Assembly (NCBI GenBank): GCA_022824965.1
Contig: JAJDYY010000008.1
Span: 513,482-577,481, forward strand
Origin: Gammaproteobacteria bacterium
Lineage (GTDB): Bacteria; Pseudomonadota; Gammaproteobacteria; UBA4575
Length of the DNA: 64,000 nucleotides
Direction: 5' to 3'
Of the stretch, positions 36,694 to 45,043 are shown piece by piece. Positions within the stretch are counted from its first letter, which is position 1, and each line of letters starts with the position of its first letter. Below the pieces are notes generated by a model. It saw only the letters and a program-made list of their open reading frames with translations. It was not told the origin of the DNA and ran no database searches. Made by a program: the position numbers and the translations under genes.

Positions 36694-37524
36694 CTAGTTT
36701 CCAACCAGTTCAACATCCTGTTGACTGGTATCGTCTCCTTCCTCATTGGAACTGTCAACAGGCACACCTGCCGCCTGATGAAATATCTCCATCAGTTTCG
36801 CACGCATTGCCTGAACCTCGGGATCCTGCCTTTCTCGTGGATCTTCCAGATCCACCTTAAAGTCATGGACAATTCTGCCGGGCGAACCCGCCATGACCAA
36901 GGCACGGTCGGCCATGATGACTGCTTCATCAATATCGTGGGTGACCATCACCAGGTTAAACCCCAACTGTTTCGAGATCGCCCTTACATCTTTTTGCAGT
37001 GTTGCTCGCGTGAAGGCATCCAGTGCCGAAAAAGGCTCGTCAAGCAGCAATAGGTCTGGTTCCATCACCAGAGAGCGAGCAAGTGCAACACGCTGTTGCT
37101 GACCACCGGAGAGGTCTTGCGTATTGTTCTGCGCAAATTCATCAAGGTGTACAAGGTTAATCACCTCGGCCACCCGTTTTTTCATTTTCGCCTCCGGCCA
37201 ACGCGCAAAGCGCAGGCCTGTGCCAACATTCTGTTCTACCGTCATCCAGGGAAAAAGGTGCGGTGCCTGAAACATCATTATCCAATGTGAGGAGGGCTCC
37301 GTAACATCTTTTCCGTCAAGCTGCACCCTGCCGCTGGTTTTTTCCAGCAGGCCGGCCAAGATATGCAAAAGCGTTGATTTCCCGCAACCGGACCGGCCAA
37401 TGATAACCAATGACTCGCCGGGTTCCGCCGTGATATTGACTTGCTCAAAGGTGATCGGGGCTTTCGCGGAATAGCGATGGGTAAGGTCGCCAATATCGAT
37501 GCGTACGCCGTTGCGTCTTTCCAT
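36694..37524 (-). CDS. ABC transporter ATP-binding protein (NrtD/CynD-like)
   Basis: 276 residues: Walker A GRSGCGKST, Q-loop in MFQAPHLFPWMTV, signature LSGGQQQR, Walker B LLLLDEPFSALD and switch histidine in VTHDIDEA. The C-terminal 45 residues are acidic and extend beyond the core. Powers the importer formed with the permease and binding protein. It is 66 bp upstream of the binding-protein start and 130 bp after the DsrE-like gene. Confidence 0.92.
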   Translation of the reverse strand: MERRNGVRIDIGDLTHRYSAKAPITFEQVNITAEPGESLVIIGRSGCGKSTLLHILAGLLEKTSGRVQLDGKDVTEPSSHWIMMFQAPHLFPWMTVEQNVGTGLRFARWPEAKMKKRVAEVINLVHLDEFAQNNTQDLSGGQQQRVALARSLVMEPDLLLLDEPFSALDAFTRATLQKDVRAISKQLGFNLVMVTHDIDEAVIMADRALVMAGSPGRIVHDFKVDLEDPRERQDPEVQAMRAKLMEIFHQAAGVPVDSSNEEGDDTSQQDVELVGN

Positions 37525-37654
37525 ATATGTTCTCTGCCTCTACGGTCGGTCTTCATCTTCTATATCTTGCCGGCTCATCTGTCTTACACGCATACACGGC
37601 ATAAAAAATTGGGCAAGGGTCGTATCCGGCCTGTTCTGGCCACTGTGTCATCCT

Positions 37655-38017
37655 TCATTCCGCGATAATCTTGTCTGACCATTCAACACTTTCCACGAAG
37701 GTCGTGGGATTGCCAGGCTGAGCTCCAGCTTTCGCCATATCGTCTTCACTTACGCCTCTGGCCCTGGAACATGCACCACAGCATTCAATGCGTACACCAT
37801 TGCCGATGGCTTCATCCCACTGCTCGGCGACAGATGGCCAACCCAGTGGAATCATGTTCTCGCGAACCACAGGGCGTGCCAGACAAACGGCTTCGCCGAG
37901 TAGGAATATCCGTACCTCATGACCTGCACCCGCCAGGGCATTCGCATGCCCGAAAACCATTGCCGCCCGCGTCGGGTCATCGCTTCCCCATGAAGACTTC
38001 ATGAATATATTTGCCAT
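37655..38017 (-). CDS. DsrE/DsrF-family sulfur-relay-like protein
   Basis: 120 residues of the DsrE-like fold: MANIFMKSSWGSDDPTRAAM, HEVRIFLLGEAVCLA with Cys45, and ECCGACSRARGVSE with Cys79, Cys80 and Cys83. DsrE, TusD and related proteins carry persulfide sulfur on cysteine. Its position between the thiocyanate hydrolase chaperone and the importer suggests it handles sulfur released in thiocyanate degradation or is involved in cysteine-ligand chemistry of the enzyme; neither is known. Confidence 0.82.
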   Translation of the reverse strand: MANIFMKSSWGSDDPTRAAMVFGHANALAGAGHEVRIFLLGEAVCLARPVVRENMIPLGWPSVAEQWDEAIGNGVRIECCGACSRARGVSEDDMAKAGAQPGNPTTFVESVEWSDKIIAE

Positions 38018-38092
38018 CGAATATTGTCCTTAGTATCGCCGTCTATCAGTCATGCACTCACTACTATACTCTGCCTGACCGCATGCACTCCG

Positions 38093-38482
38093 TCAGGCAC
38101 TGTTGAGACGCTTGCTGACGTACTTCATGCGAAGTGCCAGTTCATCTTCATCAATCAATCCGCGCTCAATCATCGAATGGGCAAGAGCCAGCAACTGACG
38201 CTCCGGATAAGGAACATCCTGATACAGGCTCTCGGAGAGCTCATCTTCCTCATTCCTGCGCTCCAGTACAGGAAGTGCACACTGCTCGGCAGAAAGTGCC
38301 TCGCAGGTTGAGTCCAGATTGATTTTCCAGGGGGGATCAGGATTTTCCACACCATACTTCTTGGCCAAGTCCCCCCAGACCTTTCCCTGCCTGCGGACCT
38401 TCTCCAGCAGTGAAACAGAAGAAAATTCGGGCTCCCGGTTCACCGCGCCAGCCCCATTATTTTTTTCCTGGCCGTCCATCAC
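38093..38482 (-). CDS. thiocyanate hydrolase activator / cobalt chaperone P15K
   Basis: 129 residues with the nitrile-hydratase accessory pattern: PYPERQLLALAHSMIERGLIDEDEL, preceded by a cysteine pair region (SAEQCALPVLERR). In Thiobacillus thioparus P15K is encoded directly behind scnC and is needed for cobalt insertion and activity. Here too it starts 9 bp after scnC. Identification rests on position and motif; moderately strong. Confidence 0.85.
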   Translation of the reverse strand: MMDGQEKNNGAGAVNREPEFSSVSLLEKVRRQGKVWGDLAKKYGVENPDPPWKINLDSTCEALSAEQCALPVLERRNEEDELSESLYQDVPYPERQLLALAHSMIERGLIDEDELALRMKYVSKRLNSA

Positions 38483-38491
38483 GCTGTTGCT

Positions 38492-39184
38492 TCAGTGCCC
38501 ATGTACCGGGTTGGCTGCCTTGTGCACGGGCCGTTTGTCATCAGCCTTGCGGTCCGGATGCGGCAGAGCTACACCCAGCATGCAGTCACGCGTCACAATC
38601 TCGGCGAGCTGGTCTTCACTCCAGTCCTCAGTGCCTTCAGGTCGCATCGGCATGACCATAAAACGGCATTTCTGGTTGGAATCCTCGACTCTCACCTCGA
38701 CATCTGAGGGAATCTGCAGACCAAACTCTGACAGCACCTGACGTGGCCAGCGAACCAGTCTGCGACGATAATTGGGAGTCCTGTACCATTCGGGGGAATG
38801 GCCCAAAATTGGCCTCGGGTAGCACGAGCACAACGTACACACCACCACATGATGTACGGATGGGGTGTTCTCTAGCACGCGCAAGTCACAATAATCACTG
38901 GGTGTGCCAAATCCGGTCGGATTGAGCCAGTCGATGCCTACCTCCTTGCTCGCGGTAAACCCGTCCTCCAGCGCCAGCTTTTTAAATTCAGGGTCCAGCC
39001 AGGACTTTGCTACCAGCCGCGCTGCAGGCAAAGGACCAATGCTGTGTGCAAATTCTGCAAAACGCCGATGGTCCTCAGCACTGAAAAGACCCTTTTCGAT
39101 GGCCAGTTCGCGAACCGCAACTTCCAGTACCTCGAAGTCGCTAACTTCATCTACCATAGGTGCAGGCTTATGTTTATCTGCCAT
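38492..39184 (-). CDS. scnC: thiocyanate hydrolase gamma subunit (catalytic, Co-binding)
   Basis: 230 residues, homologous to nitrile hydratase alpha. The metal-binding claw is V115-CTLCSC-Y: Cys116, Cys119 and Cys121 with Thr117, the cobalt type (iron enzymes have Ser at this place). Following PRPILGHSPEWYRTPNYRR matches known ScnC. Cys119 and Cys121 are expected to be oxidised to sulfinic and sulfenic acids. With ScnA and ScnB it hydrolyses SCN- to carbonyl sulfide and ammonia. The N-terminus KPAPMVDEVSDFE is as in T. thioparus. Confidence 0.96.
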   Translation of the reverse strand: MADKHKPAPMVDEVSDFEVLEVAVRELAIEKGLFSAEDHRRFAEFAHSIGPLPAARLVAKSWLDPEFKKLALEDGFTASKEVGIDWLNPTGFGTPSDYCDLRVLENTPSVHHVVVCTLCSCYPRPILGHSPEWYRTPNYRRRLVRWPRQVLSEFGLQIPSDVEVRVEDSNQKCRFMVMPMRPEGTEDWSEDQLAEIVTRDCMLGVALPHPDRKADDKRPVHKAANPVHGH

Positions 39185-39232
39185 GATTATTCCTCTCTAT
39201 ACAATTCTCTTTATCAATCCAGTCCGCCAGAT

Positions 39233-39586
39233 TCATGCGGACTCCAGCCAACGCTCAGAAAATTCTGTCTGCAAAGTGTCATTCTCATAAACGTCAGGAT
39301 ATTCAGGCCAGAGTTCCTTTTGCTTGAAGCGTACAATGTAGAACCACTCGGGCTCGTCAACATTGTCCCAAGCCTCATCTTCGGGGGCGGGACTTTCATG
39401 CGTGACGACGGCAACCACGCCCTCTGCACCCCGTGTGTACACCTGGCACCGGGTATAGAAGATGTCCGGCAAATCCCGGATCCGCACGCGATCACCGACT
39501 TTGAATTTTGGTGCTGGCGCCTCACCTCGGAAACATTGTGGATCACCTTTCCCGGTGGCTTTCTCAGCGTGATGACCTCTACTCAT
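39233..39586 (-). CDS. scnA: thiocyanate hydrolase alpha subunit
   Basis: 117 residues matching the C-terminal half of nitrile hydratase beta: KFKVGDRVRIRDLPDIFYTR, a WFYIVRFKQKELWPEYPD barrel and the end LQTEFSERWLE. In nitrile hydratase this half is fused to the ScnB-like half; the split is diagnostic of thiocyanate hydrolase. Overlaps scnB by 8 bp and precedes scnC by 48 bp, the same order as in T. thioparus (scnB-scnA-scnC). Confidence 0.96.
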   Translation of the reverse strand: MSRGHHAEKATGKGDPQCFRGEAPAPKFKVGDRVRIRDLPDIFYTRCQVYTRGAEGVVAVVTHESPAPEDEAWDNVDEPEWFYIVRFKQKELWPEYPDVYENDTLQTEFSERWLESA

Positions 39587-40010
39587 AGCGCTTTTTCACC
39601 TCATCAATCTTATTCATTAGTTCTGTGAGAGTAATGTGTTGTTTATCGACCATGATTCTTGCCGCAGACAGCAGCCAACGGCCGTAATAAGGCAGGCCCA
39701 GGTACTGGGTCTGTCCCAGGTCAACATTCTGCCGACGGCGTCTTTCCTCGGCATTCCATACGCCACGCCACGCCAAACACTCACACGTCACGTAGGTGTT
39801 CAGTTCCCACTGCTCCTCTTCTTTCTCATGCCACTGGATCGTCACATCAGGCTCTCCACCGACATCGTGTGAAGTCCGCATGTAGGCTCTGTAATGAGCG
39901 TTATCGATCTCCGTAGGAAGGGGGGCATGCTGCGGCTGATGTAAAGCCGGTTGCAATTGACCAACAATGTCAATGTGCCGCAAAACTTTTTGTCTGGTAT
40001 CAGATGGCAT
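39579..40010 (-). CDS. scnB: thiocyanate hydrolase beta subunit
   Basis: 143 residues matching the N-terminal half of nitrile hydratase beta: TEIDNAHYRAYMRTSHDVGG, HEKEEEQWELNTYVTCECLAWRG (within it CECLAWRGVWNAEERRR), and YLGLPYYGRWLLSAARI. First gene of the operon; AGGAG lies about 10 bp before the ATG at 40010. Divergent from cynR with 193 bp between starts. Confidence 0.96.
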   Translation of the reverse strand: MPSDTRQKVLRHIDIVGQLQPALHQPQHAPLPTEIDNAHYRAYMRTSHDVGGEPDVTIQWHEKEEEQWELNTYVTCECLAWRGVWNAEERRRRQNVDLGQTQYLGLPYYGRWLLSAARIMVDKQHITLTELMNKIDEVKKRYE

Positions 40011-40203
40011 GACTTTGAACTCCTATTATTTTCTGCATATCTGGATGTCAAACACGCTACCTTGCATGCTGGTTGTTACAGGGTACTTCAGTATTTACTT
40101 ATATACTTATTTTATGGGGTCTTAATATGAGATAATGACAAGTCTAAAGGAGTTATGTTATTAATCCAAGACTTTATATTTATCAAACTCATAGGGATTA
40201 ACT
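40011..40203. promoter_or_regulatory. divergent promoter region between scnB and cynR
   Basis: AT-rich 193-bp spacer where a LysR-type regulator would bind to control its own gene and the scn operon. Several AT-rich dyads are present (for instance around 40125-40175) but I cannot single out one operator with confidence. AGGGA precedes the cynR ATG by about 6 nt. Confidence 0.5.
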
Positions 40204-41139
40204 ATGGACAGGCGAGACATCTTTCCGCGCTCCCTTCAGTACCTGATAGCCATATCAGAATACGGTAGTTATACGCGAGCGGCCGAAGCCCTGCATGTCT
40301 CCCAGCCGACCTTATCCCAGCAAATCAAGCAACTGGAAGAATACCTCCAATCTCCTTTGCTGGACCGCTCAGGACGTACCGTACAGCTGACTGATGCCGG
40401 AAAAATCTTTCTCCGCCATGCGCGCCGCGCATGGGGAGAACTAAACATCGGTACCCGGGCAATCCAGGATGTACAGGACCTCAGCCGCGGCTCTCTGCGA
40501 CTGGGCTGGACCCCGATCACCGACTACCTGACCTGTTCCCTGCTGTCCCGCTACAACCAGTTGTACCCGGGCATCACCCTGAGCACGCTGGACATGCCCC
40601 AGGACGACATCGAGCCGGCCATCTCCGAAGCCCGAATCGACATCGGGATCGCGTTCAGCAAGCCACATCATTCCGAGGAAAATTCCAGCCATACCGAAAC
40701 GTTCACCCTGTTCGAGGAAGCCCTTTATCTTGCCGTCGGTGAAGCGCATCCGAGGCGTATCCAGAAAAGAAAGCGAATCAGTGCCCAGGACTTTGGCAAG
40801 GAGGCCCTGGTCCAGCTCAATACGGACTTCGCCCTTCGACACCATATCGATCGCTACTGCCATGATTGCGGCATCGAACCCCGCAACGTGATCGAGACCA
40901 ATTCGCTGACCGTGATCATCGAGCTGGTCGAGCTCGGCTCACTTGCCACGGTCTTGCCCAGCACGATCATCAACACGCAAGACGGGCTTTATCCCATCGC
41001 CGTGGTGCCCGAGCTTCCGCATCACACCGTCAGCATGATCTGGCACAAAAGCGGGTACAAAAGCCCGGCATGCCTCGCCTTTCTGGAGCTGGCCTCGGCC
41101 TGGTCCTCCGATATCCTTCAGGAAAAAAGTCTGGGGTGA
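40204..41139 (+). CDS. cynR: LysR-family regulator, CynR-like
   Basis: 311 residues. N-terminal winged HTH (LQYLIAISEYGSYTRAAEAL, VSQPTLSQQIKQLEEYL), linker with RSGRTVQLTDAG, then a periplasmic-binding-fold sensor. Segments AIQDVQDLSRGSLRL, RIDIGIAFS and LRHHIDRYCHDCGIEP align with E. coli CynR, the cyanate-responsive activator. It is divergent from the scn operon and upstream of cynS on the same strand, so it likely regulates both. The true inducer (cyanate or thiocyanate) is unknown. Confidence 0.9.
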   Translation: MDRRDIFPRSLQYLIAISEYGSYTRAAEALHVSQPTLSQQIKQLEEYLQSPLLDRSGRTVQLTDAGKIFLRHARRAWGELNIGTRAIQDVQDLSRGSLRLGWTPITDYLTCSLLSRYNQLYPGITLSTLDMPQDDIEPAISEARIDIGIAFSKPHHSEENSSHTETFTLFEEALYLAVGEAHPRRIQKRKRISAQDFGKEALVQLNTDFALRHHIDRYCHDCGIEPRNVIETNSLTVIIELVELGSLATVLPSTIINTQDGLYPIAVVPELPHHTVSMIWHKSGYKSPACLAFLELASAWSSDILQEKSLG

Positions 41140-41202
41140 TACCCTGAACCAGGGGCTCCGACCTACAAGACTCATGCGCTCTGCAGAGAGTTGCATGATT
41201 TT

Positions 41203-41229
41203 GGTGCAATACTGCACTTATATGGTGCA
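41203..41229. promoter_or_regulatory. candidate regulator site upstream of cynS
   Basis: Two direct GGTGCA repeats at 41203-41208 and 41224-41229, 21 bp apart (two helical turns), and an inverted repeat TGCAC-N7-GTGCA at 41213-41229, 126 bp before the cynS start. A dimeric LysR-type protein could bind here. A sigma-54 box was considered but the GG-GC spacing is off by one. Confidence 0.4.
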
Positions 41230-41354
41230 TTCTTGGGGCCATCTGGGCCGTCCCGGCGTGCTCGGCGCGACAAGTCCGTGAAATTTTGCGGTTCACCGGG
41301 TTGGCTCGTTTTTTGCTGAATCTAAATCATGCAGTTTTATACGGAGGAACTGAA

Positions 41355-41795
41355 ATGACCAAAGAAGAAATGACTGATCTGATCCTGGCCGCGAAAAAGG
41401 CCAAGGGATTCACCTGGGAAACCATTGCCGGCAAGATGGACATGGGCGAGGTATGGGTGGCTTCTGCCTGCTACGGCATGAACAGCATGCCGGAGGACGC
41501 CGCGAAAAGCCTGTGTGAAGTCCTTGAGTTGGATGAAGGGGTTTGTGCTGCGCTGCAGGAATTCCCCAACAAGACCTGGGAGAAGATTATTCCCCAGGAT
41601 CCTGTCATGTATCGGTTCTACGAGATCGTCGGTGTCTACGCCTACACGATCAAGCAGATCATCGGTGAGAAGTTCGGCGATGGCATTATGAGCGCAATCG
41701 ACTTCTCCATGGACATCGACAAGGAAGAGAACCCGAAAGGGGACCGCGTCGTAATCACGATGAATGGAAAATTTCTGAAGTACACCACATGGTAG
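41355..41795 (+). CDS. cynS: cyanate hydratase (cyanase)
   Basis: 146 residues. Bicarbonate-dependent hydrolysis of cyanate to CO2 and ammonia (via carbamate). The catalytic triad of the family is present: Arg87 and Glu90 in MYRFYE and Ser113 in GIMSAID. The N-terminal helical domain and ITMNGKFLKYTTW end are typical. ATG 41355 is preceded by CGGAGGA. It follows cynR by 215 bp. It would remove cyanate formed from thiocyanate by a non-hydrolase route or chemically. Confidence 0.96.
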   Translation: MTKEEMTDLILAAKKAKGFTWETIAGKMDMGEVWVASACYGMNSMPEDAAKSLCEVLELDEGVCAALQEFPNKTWEKIIPQDPVMYRFYEIVGVYAYTIKQIIGEKFGDGIMSAIDFSMDIDKEENPKGDRVVITMNGKFLKYTTW

Positions 41796-41967
41796 TAGTG
41801 CAATGTCCGGGAGGACATCCGGAGAATGGCCTGCCGGCGGAGCCCGGGCGCTAACCGTGTCCGGGAAAAGGGGCTCAACAAACGGTGATGGCGTCTCCAG
41901 CCACCAGTGCCAGCACCGTTTGAACGCCTGACGGCATTGCTTTGGCAAAAGAGCACAGTCTGCCCGC

Positions 41968-42291
41968 ATGCAGGACTTGCAACAGAAGCTGCTGTGTTTC
42001 TTTGAACGGGTTGCTCAAAAAGACCCGGAGTTACTGGGGGAGCTGCAGGAAGAACCGGGTTTCGAGCTGGAGCCCGGATGCTGGAGCTTCACCCTGCCGG
42101 GACTGCACGCCTTCCTGCAGGGCCATGATCCGGCTTTTTCTACGCTTGAATACGGCCCGTTCCGCCAACTCGTTTTTCGTAGCGCCATCAACCATGCCCT
42201 GAAATCCCATGGGGCCGAGATCACCCTGCACAAAAACCGGGGCAAGGTGGACCAATCGAGGTACGCCCTGACCTGGCCGGCGTATCCCTGA
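41968..42291 (+). CDS. hypothetical protein, 107 aa
   Basis: Soluble, no signal peptide; slightly acidic N-terminal half and basic C-terminal half. Contains GCWSFTLPGLHAFLQGHDPAF and RQLVFRSAINHALKSHG, which look like a small alpha/beta domain, but I do not recognise a family. It lies 172 bp behind cynS on the same strand; an inverted 8-bp repeat (AAACGGTG/CACCGTTT) is in the gap. Confidence 0.6.
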   Translation: MQDLQQKLLCFFERVAQKDPELLGELQEEPGFELEPGCWSFTLPGLHAFLQGHDPAFSTLEYGPFRQLVFRSAINHALKSHGAEITLHKNRGKVDQSRYALTWPAYP

Positions 42292-42335
42292 TGCCCCCGG
42301 CTGCGGGTCGGGCATCCCGGATTAGCCGAGCGCAC

Positions 42336-42614
42336 CTACCTCCGGTCGCGTTTGCGTTTGCTGGCGTCTGAAAGATAGACGATGCTGTAGGAGATCCCGA
42401 AGCCCAGAAACAGGGAAACCACGATCAGGACGACATTTGCCAATTCGACATCCCCGCCGATATCTGTCCTGATGCCAAGCAGCCGGGCCAGGATGTTCAT
42501 GATCAGCAATGCCAGGAATATCCCTCCGAACAACAGGATACGAAACGGCCGATTGCCCGCCGTGATTACGTCAACGAATCCATCGACGATCTTTTGTGCC
42601 ACATTGTTTTTCAT
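42336..42614 (-). CDS. small membrane protein, 92 aa
   Basis: Two predicted membrane helices (ILLFGGIFLALLIMNILARL and ANVVLIVVSLFLGFGISYSI) and a basic C-terminus (SKRKRDRR). ATG 42614 is preferred; 42641 is an alternative. No homology I can name. It is convergent with the hypothetical gene at 41968. Confidence 0.6.
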   Translation of the reverse strand: MKNNVAQKIVDGFVDVITAGNRPFRILLFGGIFLALLIMNILARLLGIRTDIGGDVELANVVLIVVSLFLGFGISYSIVYLSDASKRKRDRR

Positions 42615-42714
42615 CTCGAACGACCCGGTATCCTTTTGCACTTTTGATCAGGTGCCTGACACCTGACATTCCCATGATAATGCACCTCCTGGAAAAATCG
42701 ATGCCCTAAACGGA

Positions 42715-43740
42715 TTAATCCACCGCATGCCCGAACGACTCGCAGTGCAGTGCATCGGCCTGCAGCCCGTGTCGAAGAAAAGACGCGCGAACCGCGGCCA
42801 CCATTTCCGAATATCCACTGGCATACACCTGCATCCGTGACAAGTCCGCATGCTCCGCGAGTACGGCTTCGTGCACCAGGCCGCATCGCCCACCCCAGCC
42901 CGGACCAGGCTCGGACAATACGGGAGCGAACTCAAGGCCGAGCTCCTGCTCCCAGATGCCTATTTGATCCAGGCGGTACAGGTCCTCTTGAGAGTGCACC
43001 CCCCAGTAGAGTTGGATCTGCCTTCGTGTACCACGCTTTCGCAAATCCTCCATCATGGCGGCGACCGGGGCAAGCCCAGTGCCTGCGGCCACAAAAATCG
43101 TGGGCCGCGGGTCATCGCGCAGGAAAAAAGTTCCTAGGGGCCCCATGACGGGCAGTACATTCCGGGGTTTCAGGGTGCGCAACTCCTGGTCGCTGAACCG
43201 GCCGCCCGGAATTCTCCTCACATGCAGCTCAATCACTTCGGGGTCTGTGGGTGAACTGGCAATTGAGTAGCTGCGCCGGCGATGATCCCACAGCAGAAGA
43301 TCCACGTACTGCCCTGCACAAAACTCCAGAGTGCCACGTCCTTTCGCAAGACCCAGCGTAAGGGCGGTGACATTGCGGGTAAGCGGTTCCAGATCCAGCA
43401 CCCGGGCGGACAGCGTACGAACCTGCATGCCTGCCATGGCTTCAAGCTCATGGGCTTCAATCACCACGTCGGAAAGCGGCACGGCCTGGCAAAGCAGGAT
43501 GGCCCCGGGACGGCGGGTGTGGGTATCCGGCTCTACCTGGGGTGTCGCACCCGGGGCAATTTCCCCGGAGATGAGACGGGCATGGCACGTATCGCAATTT
43601 CCGCTGCGACAGCTGTGGGGGAAAACGAGGCCCTGGCGAAGTGCAGCAGACAGCACCGTCTCTCCATCCCTGCTGGTAATCTCGCGTCCACCGGGCTGGA
43701 AATAAACACGTTTCATCAGTGCCTGGTTATTCTCTACCAT
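42715..43740 (-). CDS. [2Fe-2S] ferredoxin-FAD reductase (CDP-6-deoxyglucoseen reductase-like)
   Basis: About 341 residues. N-terminal plant-type ferredoxin with CRSGNCDTCHARL and a fourth cysteine in LLCQAV; then an FNR-type domain with RRRSYSIASSPTDP (FAD), IFVAAGTGLAPVAAMMEDL (NAD(P)) and YASGYSEMV near the end. Such reductases feed electrons to oxygenases or dehydratases, but no partner is adjacent. Start at 43740 or 43716 is uncertain; both lack a strong ribosome site. Confidence 0.88.
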   Translation of the reverse strand: MVENNQALMKRVYFQPGGREITSRDGETVLSAALRQGLVFPHSCRSGNCDTCHARLISGEIAPGATPQVEPDTHTRRPGAILLCQAVPLSDVVIEAHELEAMAGMQVRTLSARVLDLEPLTRNVTALTLGLAKGRGTLEFCAGQYVDLLLWDHRRRSYSIASSPTDPEVIELHVRRIPGGRFSDQELRTLKPRNVLPVMGPLGTFFLRDDPRPTIFVAAGTGLAPVAAMMEDLRKRGTRRQIQLYWGVHSQEDLYRLDQIGIWEQELGLEFAPVLSEPGPGWGGRCGLVHEAVLAEHADLSRMQVYASGYSEMVAAVRASFLRHGLQADALHCESFGHAVD

Positions 43741-44004
43741 CCCGCAAACATATGGAAGCTGACCCGAACCCCTTGAAAACGATAACCGGCTGGGCCGAAC
43801 GGTCTGCATGTTTGGCCTCGGTGAAAAAGGCTACAGGGTGTGGTATTGCCGTAGCCATTCCGGGAGCGATAGTATTGGCACTGGCGCTCTCCCGGATTTT
43901 CCAAGGTGTTGCAAAAATGAAATCTGCAGCTTCATGTTCGCTAACGATCCAGCTGCAATCACGTTCAGGGACGCATGGCCGGCCGCAACCCCGGTGAGCA
44001 TGTC

Positions 44005-44847
44005 ATGATCCGCACCGCAGACCGGGAGCAATGTCCCACCTTGTCTTCACGTGAATCCTCCAGCCCAATTTCGAGCAAATCAAACCGCCACCCGCAGGAT
44101 GTCCTGAGATTCATCCATATCACGGATACCCACATACTCGATGGCGCCGAGGACACCTTCCATCAAATCAACACAAAGCGAAGTCTGCAAGCTGTGCTGG
44201 ACCACTGCGCCACCCGCTACCCGGATGCTGACTTCTGGCTGTTTACAGGCGATATCTCGCAAACCGGGGCAAAGCAAAGCTACGCCCTGTTCGAGTCTGC
44301 AATTCGCGATTATGAAGTGCCGGTGTATTGCGTTCCCGGCAATCATGACACGCCGCATCTCTTGCAGCAGGTGGTCCCTGAATGTCCGGTGGACTCAATC
44401 CGCGTCATTGAGTTGGGCAAGTTTTCGCTCGTGCTGATCAGCACCTGGATCGCTGATGGGCACCACGGAAAAATTTCTCAACGCTGCCTCGCGCAACTGC
44501 GCGAACATCTGAAAAACCGTAAAGACCAACTCAACGTGCTTGTCCTGCACCACCCGCCGGTGCCTGTGAACAGCAAATGGCTGGATGAAATCGGGCTGCA
44601 GAACAAAACGGATTTTCTGCAGATTCTGGACAACCATCCCGCAGACCTGCTGGTGCTGTTCGGGCACGTGCACCAAAATGTCGACCAGCAGATCAACCAG
44701 CTTCGCTTCTTGTCGACTCCTTCCACCTGCCACCAGTTCAAGCCGAATACCCCGGTTCATCTCACCGACCCGCTCCCTCCCGCCTACCGCTTTGTTGAAT
44801 TGAACACAAGAGGCCATATCGACACAAAAATCCATTACGTCCAGTGA
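44005..44847 (+). CDS. cpdA: 3',5'-cyclic-AMP phosphodiesterase CpdA
   Basis: Metallophosphoesterase of about 280 residues: metal motifs RFIHITDTHI, FTGDISQTG, CVPGNHDTP, LVLHHPPVPV and LFGHVHQN match the class III phosphodiesterase CpdA. It hydrolyses cAMP, so affects Crp signalling. The ATG at 44005 has GGTGAG at a good distance; 43975 is an alternative. Confidence 0.88.
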   Translation: MIRTADREQCPTLSSRESSSPISSKSNRHPQDVLRFIHITDTHILDGAEDTFHQINTKRSLQAVLDHCATRYPDADFWLFTGDISQTGAKQSYALFESAIRDYEVPVYCVPGNHDTPHLLQQVVPECPVDSIRVIELGKFSLVLISTWIADGHHGKISQRCLAQLREHLKNRKDQLNVLVLHHPPVPVNSKWLDEIGLQNKTDFLQILDNHPADLLVLFGHVHQNVDQQINQLRFLSTPSTCHQFKPNTPVHLTDPLPPAYRFVELNTRGHIDTKIHYVQ

Positions 44848-44972
44848 ATGTCCCCGGGACGCTCCAGGGTATGCCCAGGCAGGGTATTTATATTGCTTTC
44901 ATCTATATAATTTAAATAAAAGATAGTTAGTATTTATGGAATAGAAAGGCCTGTTTGTTGGCTGTCTGGCCA

Positions 44973-45027
44973 GGTTCCTTTAGACTCGATGTTTGGTCAG
45001 GCGGACCCTGCCAGAGACCGAGGAACC
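44973..45027 (+). promoter_or_regulatory. structured leader of cbtB-cbtA
   Basis: Helix GGTTCCT (44973-44979) with AGGAACC (45021-45027) closes a region that contains GGTC/GACC (44995-44998 with 45016-45019) and GGC/GCC (45000-45002 with 45010-45012). The 3' arm ends 3 nt before the GAGGAGG ribosome site of cbtB, suggesting translational control. It lacks the B12-box and I cannot match it to cobalamin or NiCo riboswitches. Confidence 0.4.
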
Positions 45028-45043
45028 GGAGAGGAGGAATGAA

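Noticed and set aside
38492..40010. Nitrile hydratase instead of thiocyanate hydrolase
   Set aside because: The beta subunit is split into ScnB and ScnA, gene order and P15K match SCNase, and sequence details fit ScnA/B/C; toyocamycin-type three-subunit nitrile hydratase is less likely in this context.
41190..41235. Sigma-54 promoter before cynS
   Set aside because: GG and GC elements are 9 nt apart instead of 10.
44850..45040. Cobalamin riboswitch in front of cbtB-cbtA
   Set aside because: The B12-box consensus is missing and the visible helices do not match; only a generic structured leader is reported.
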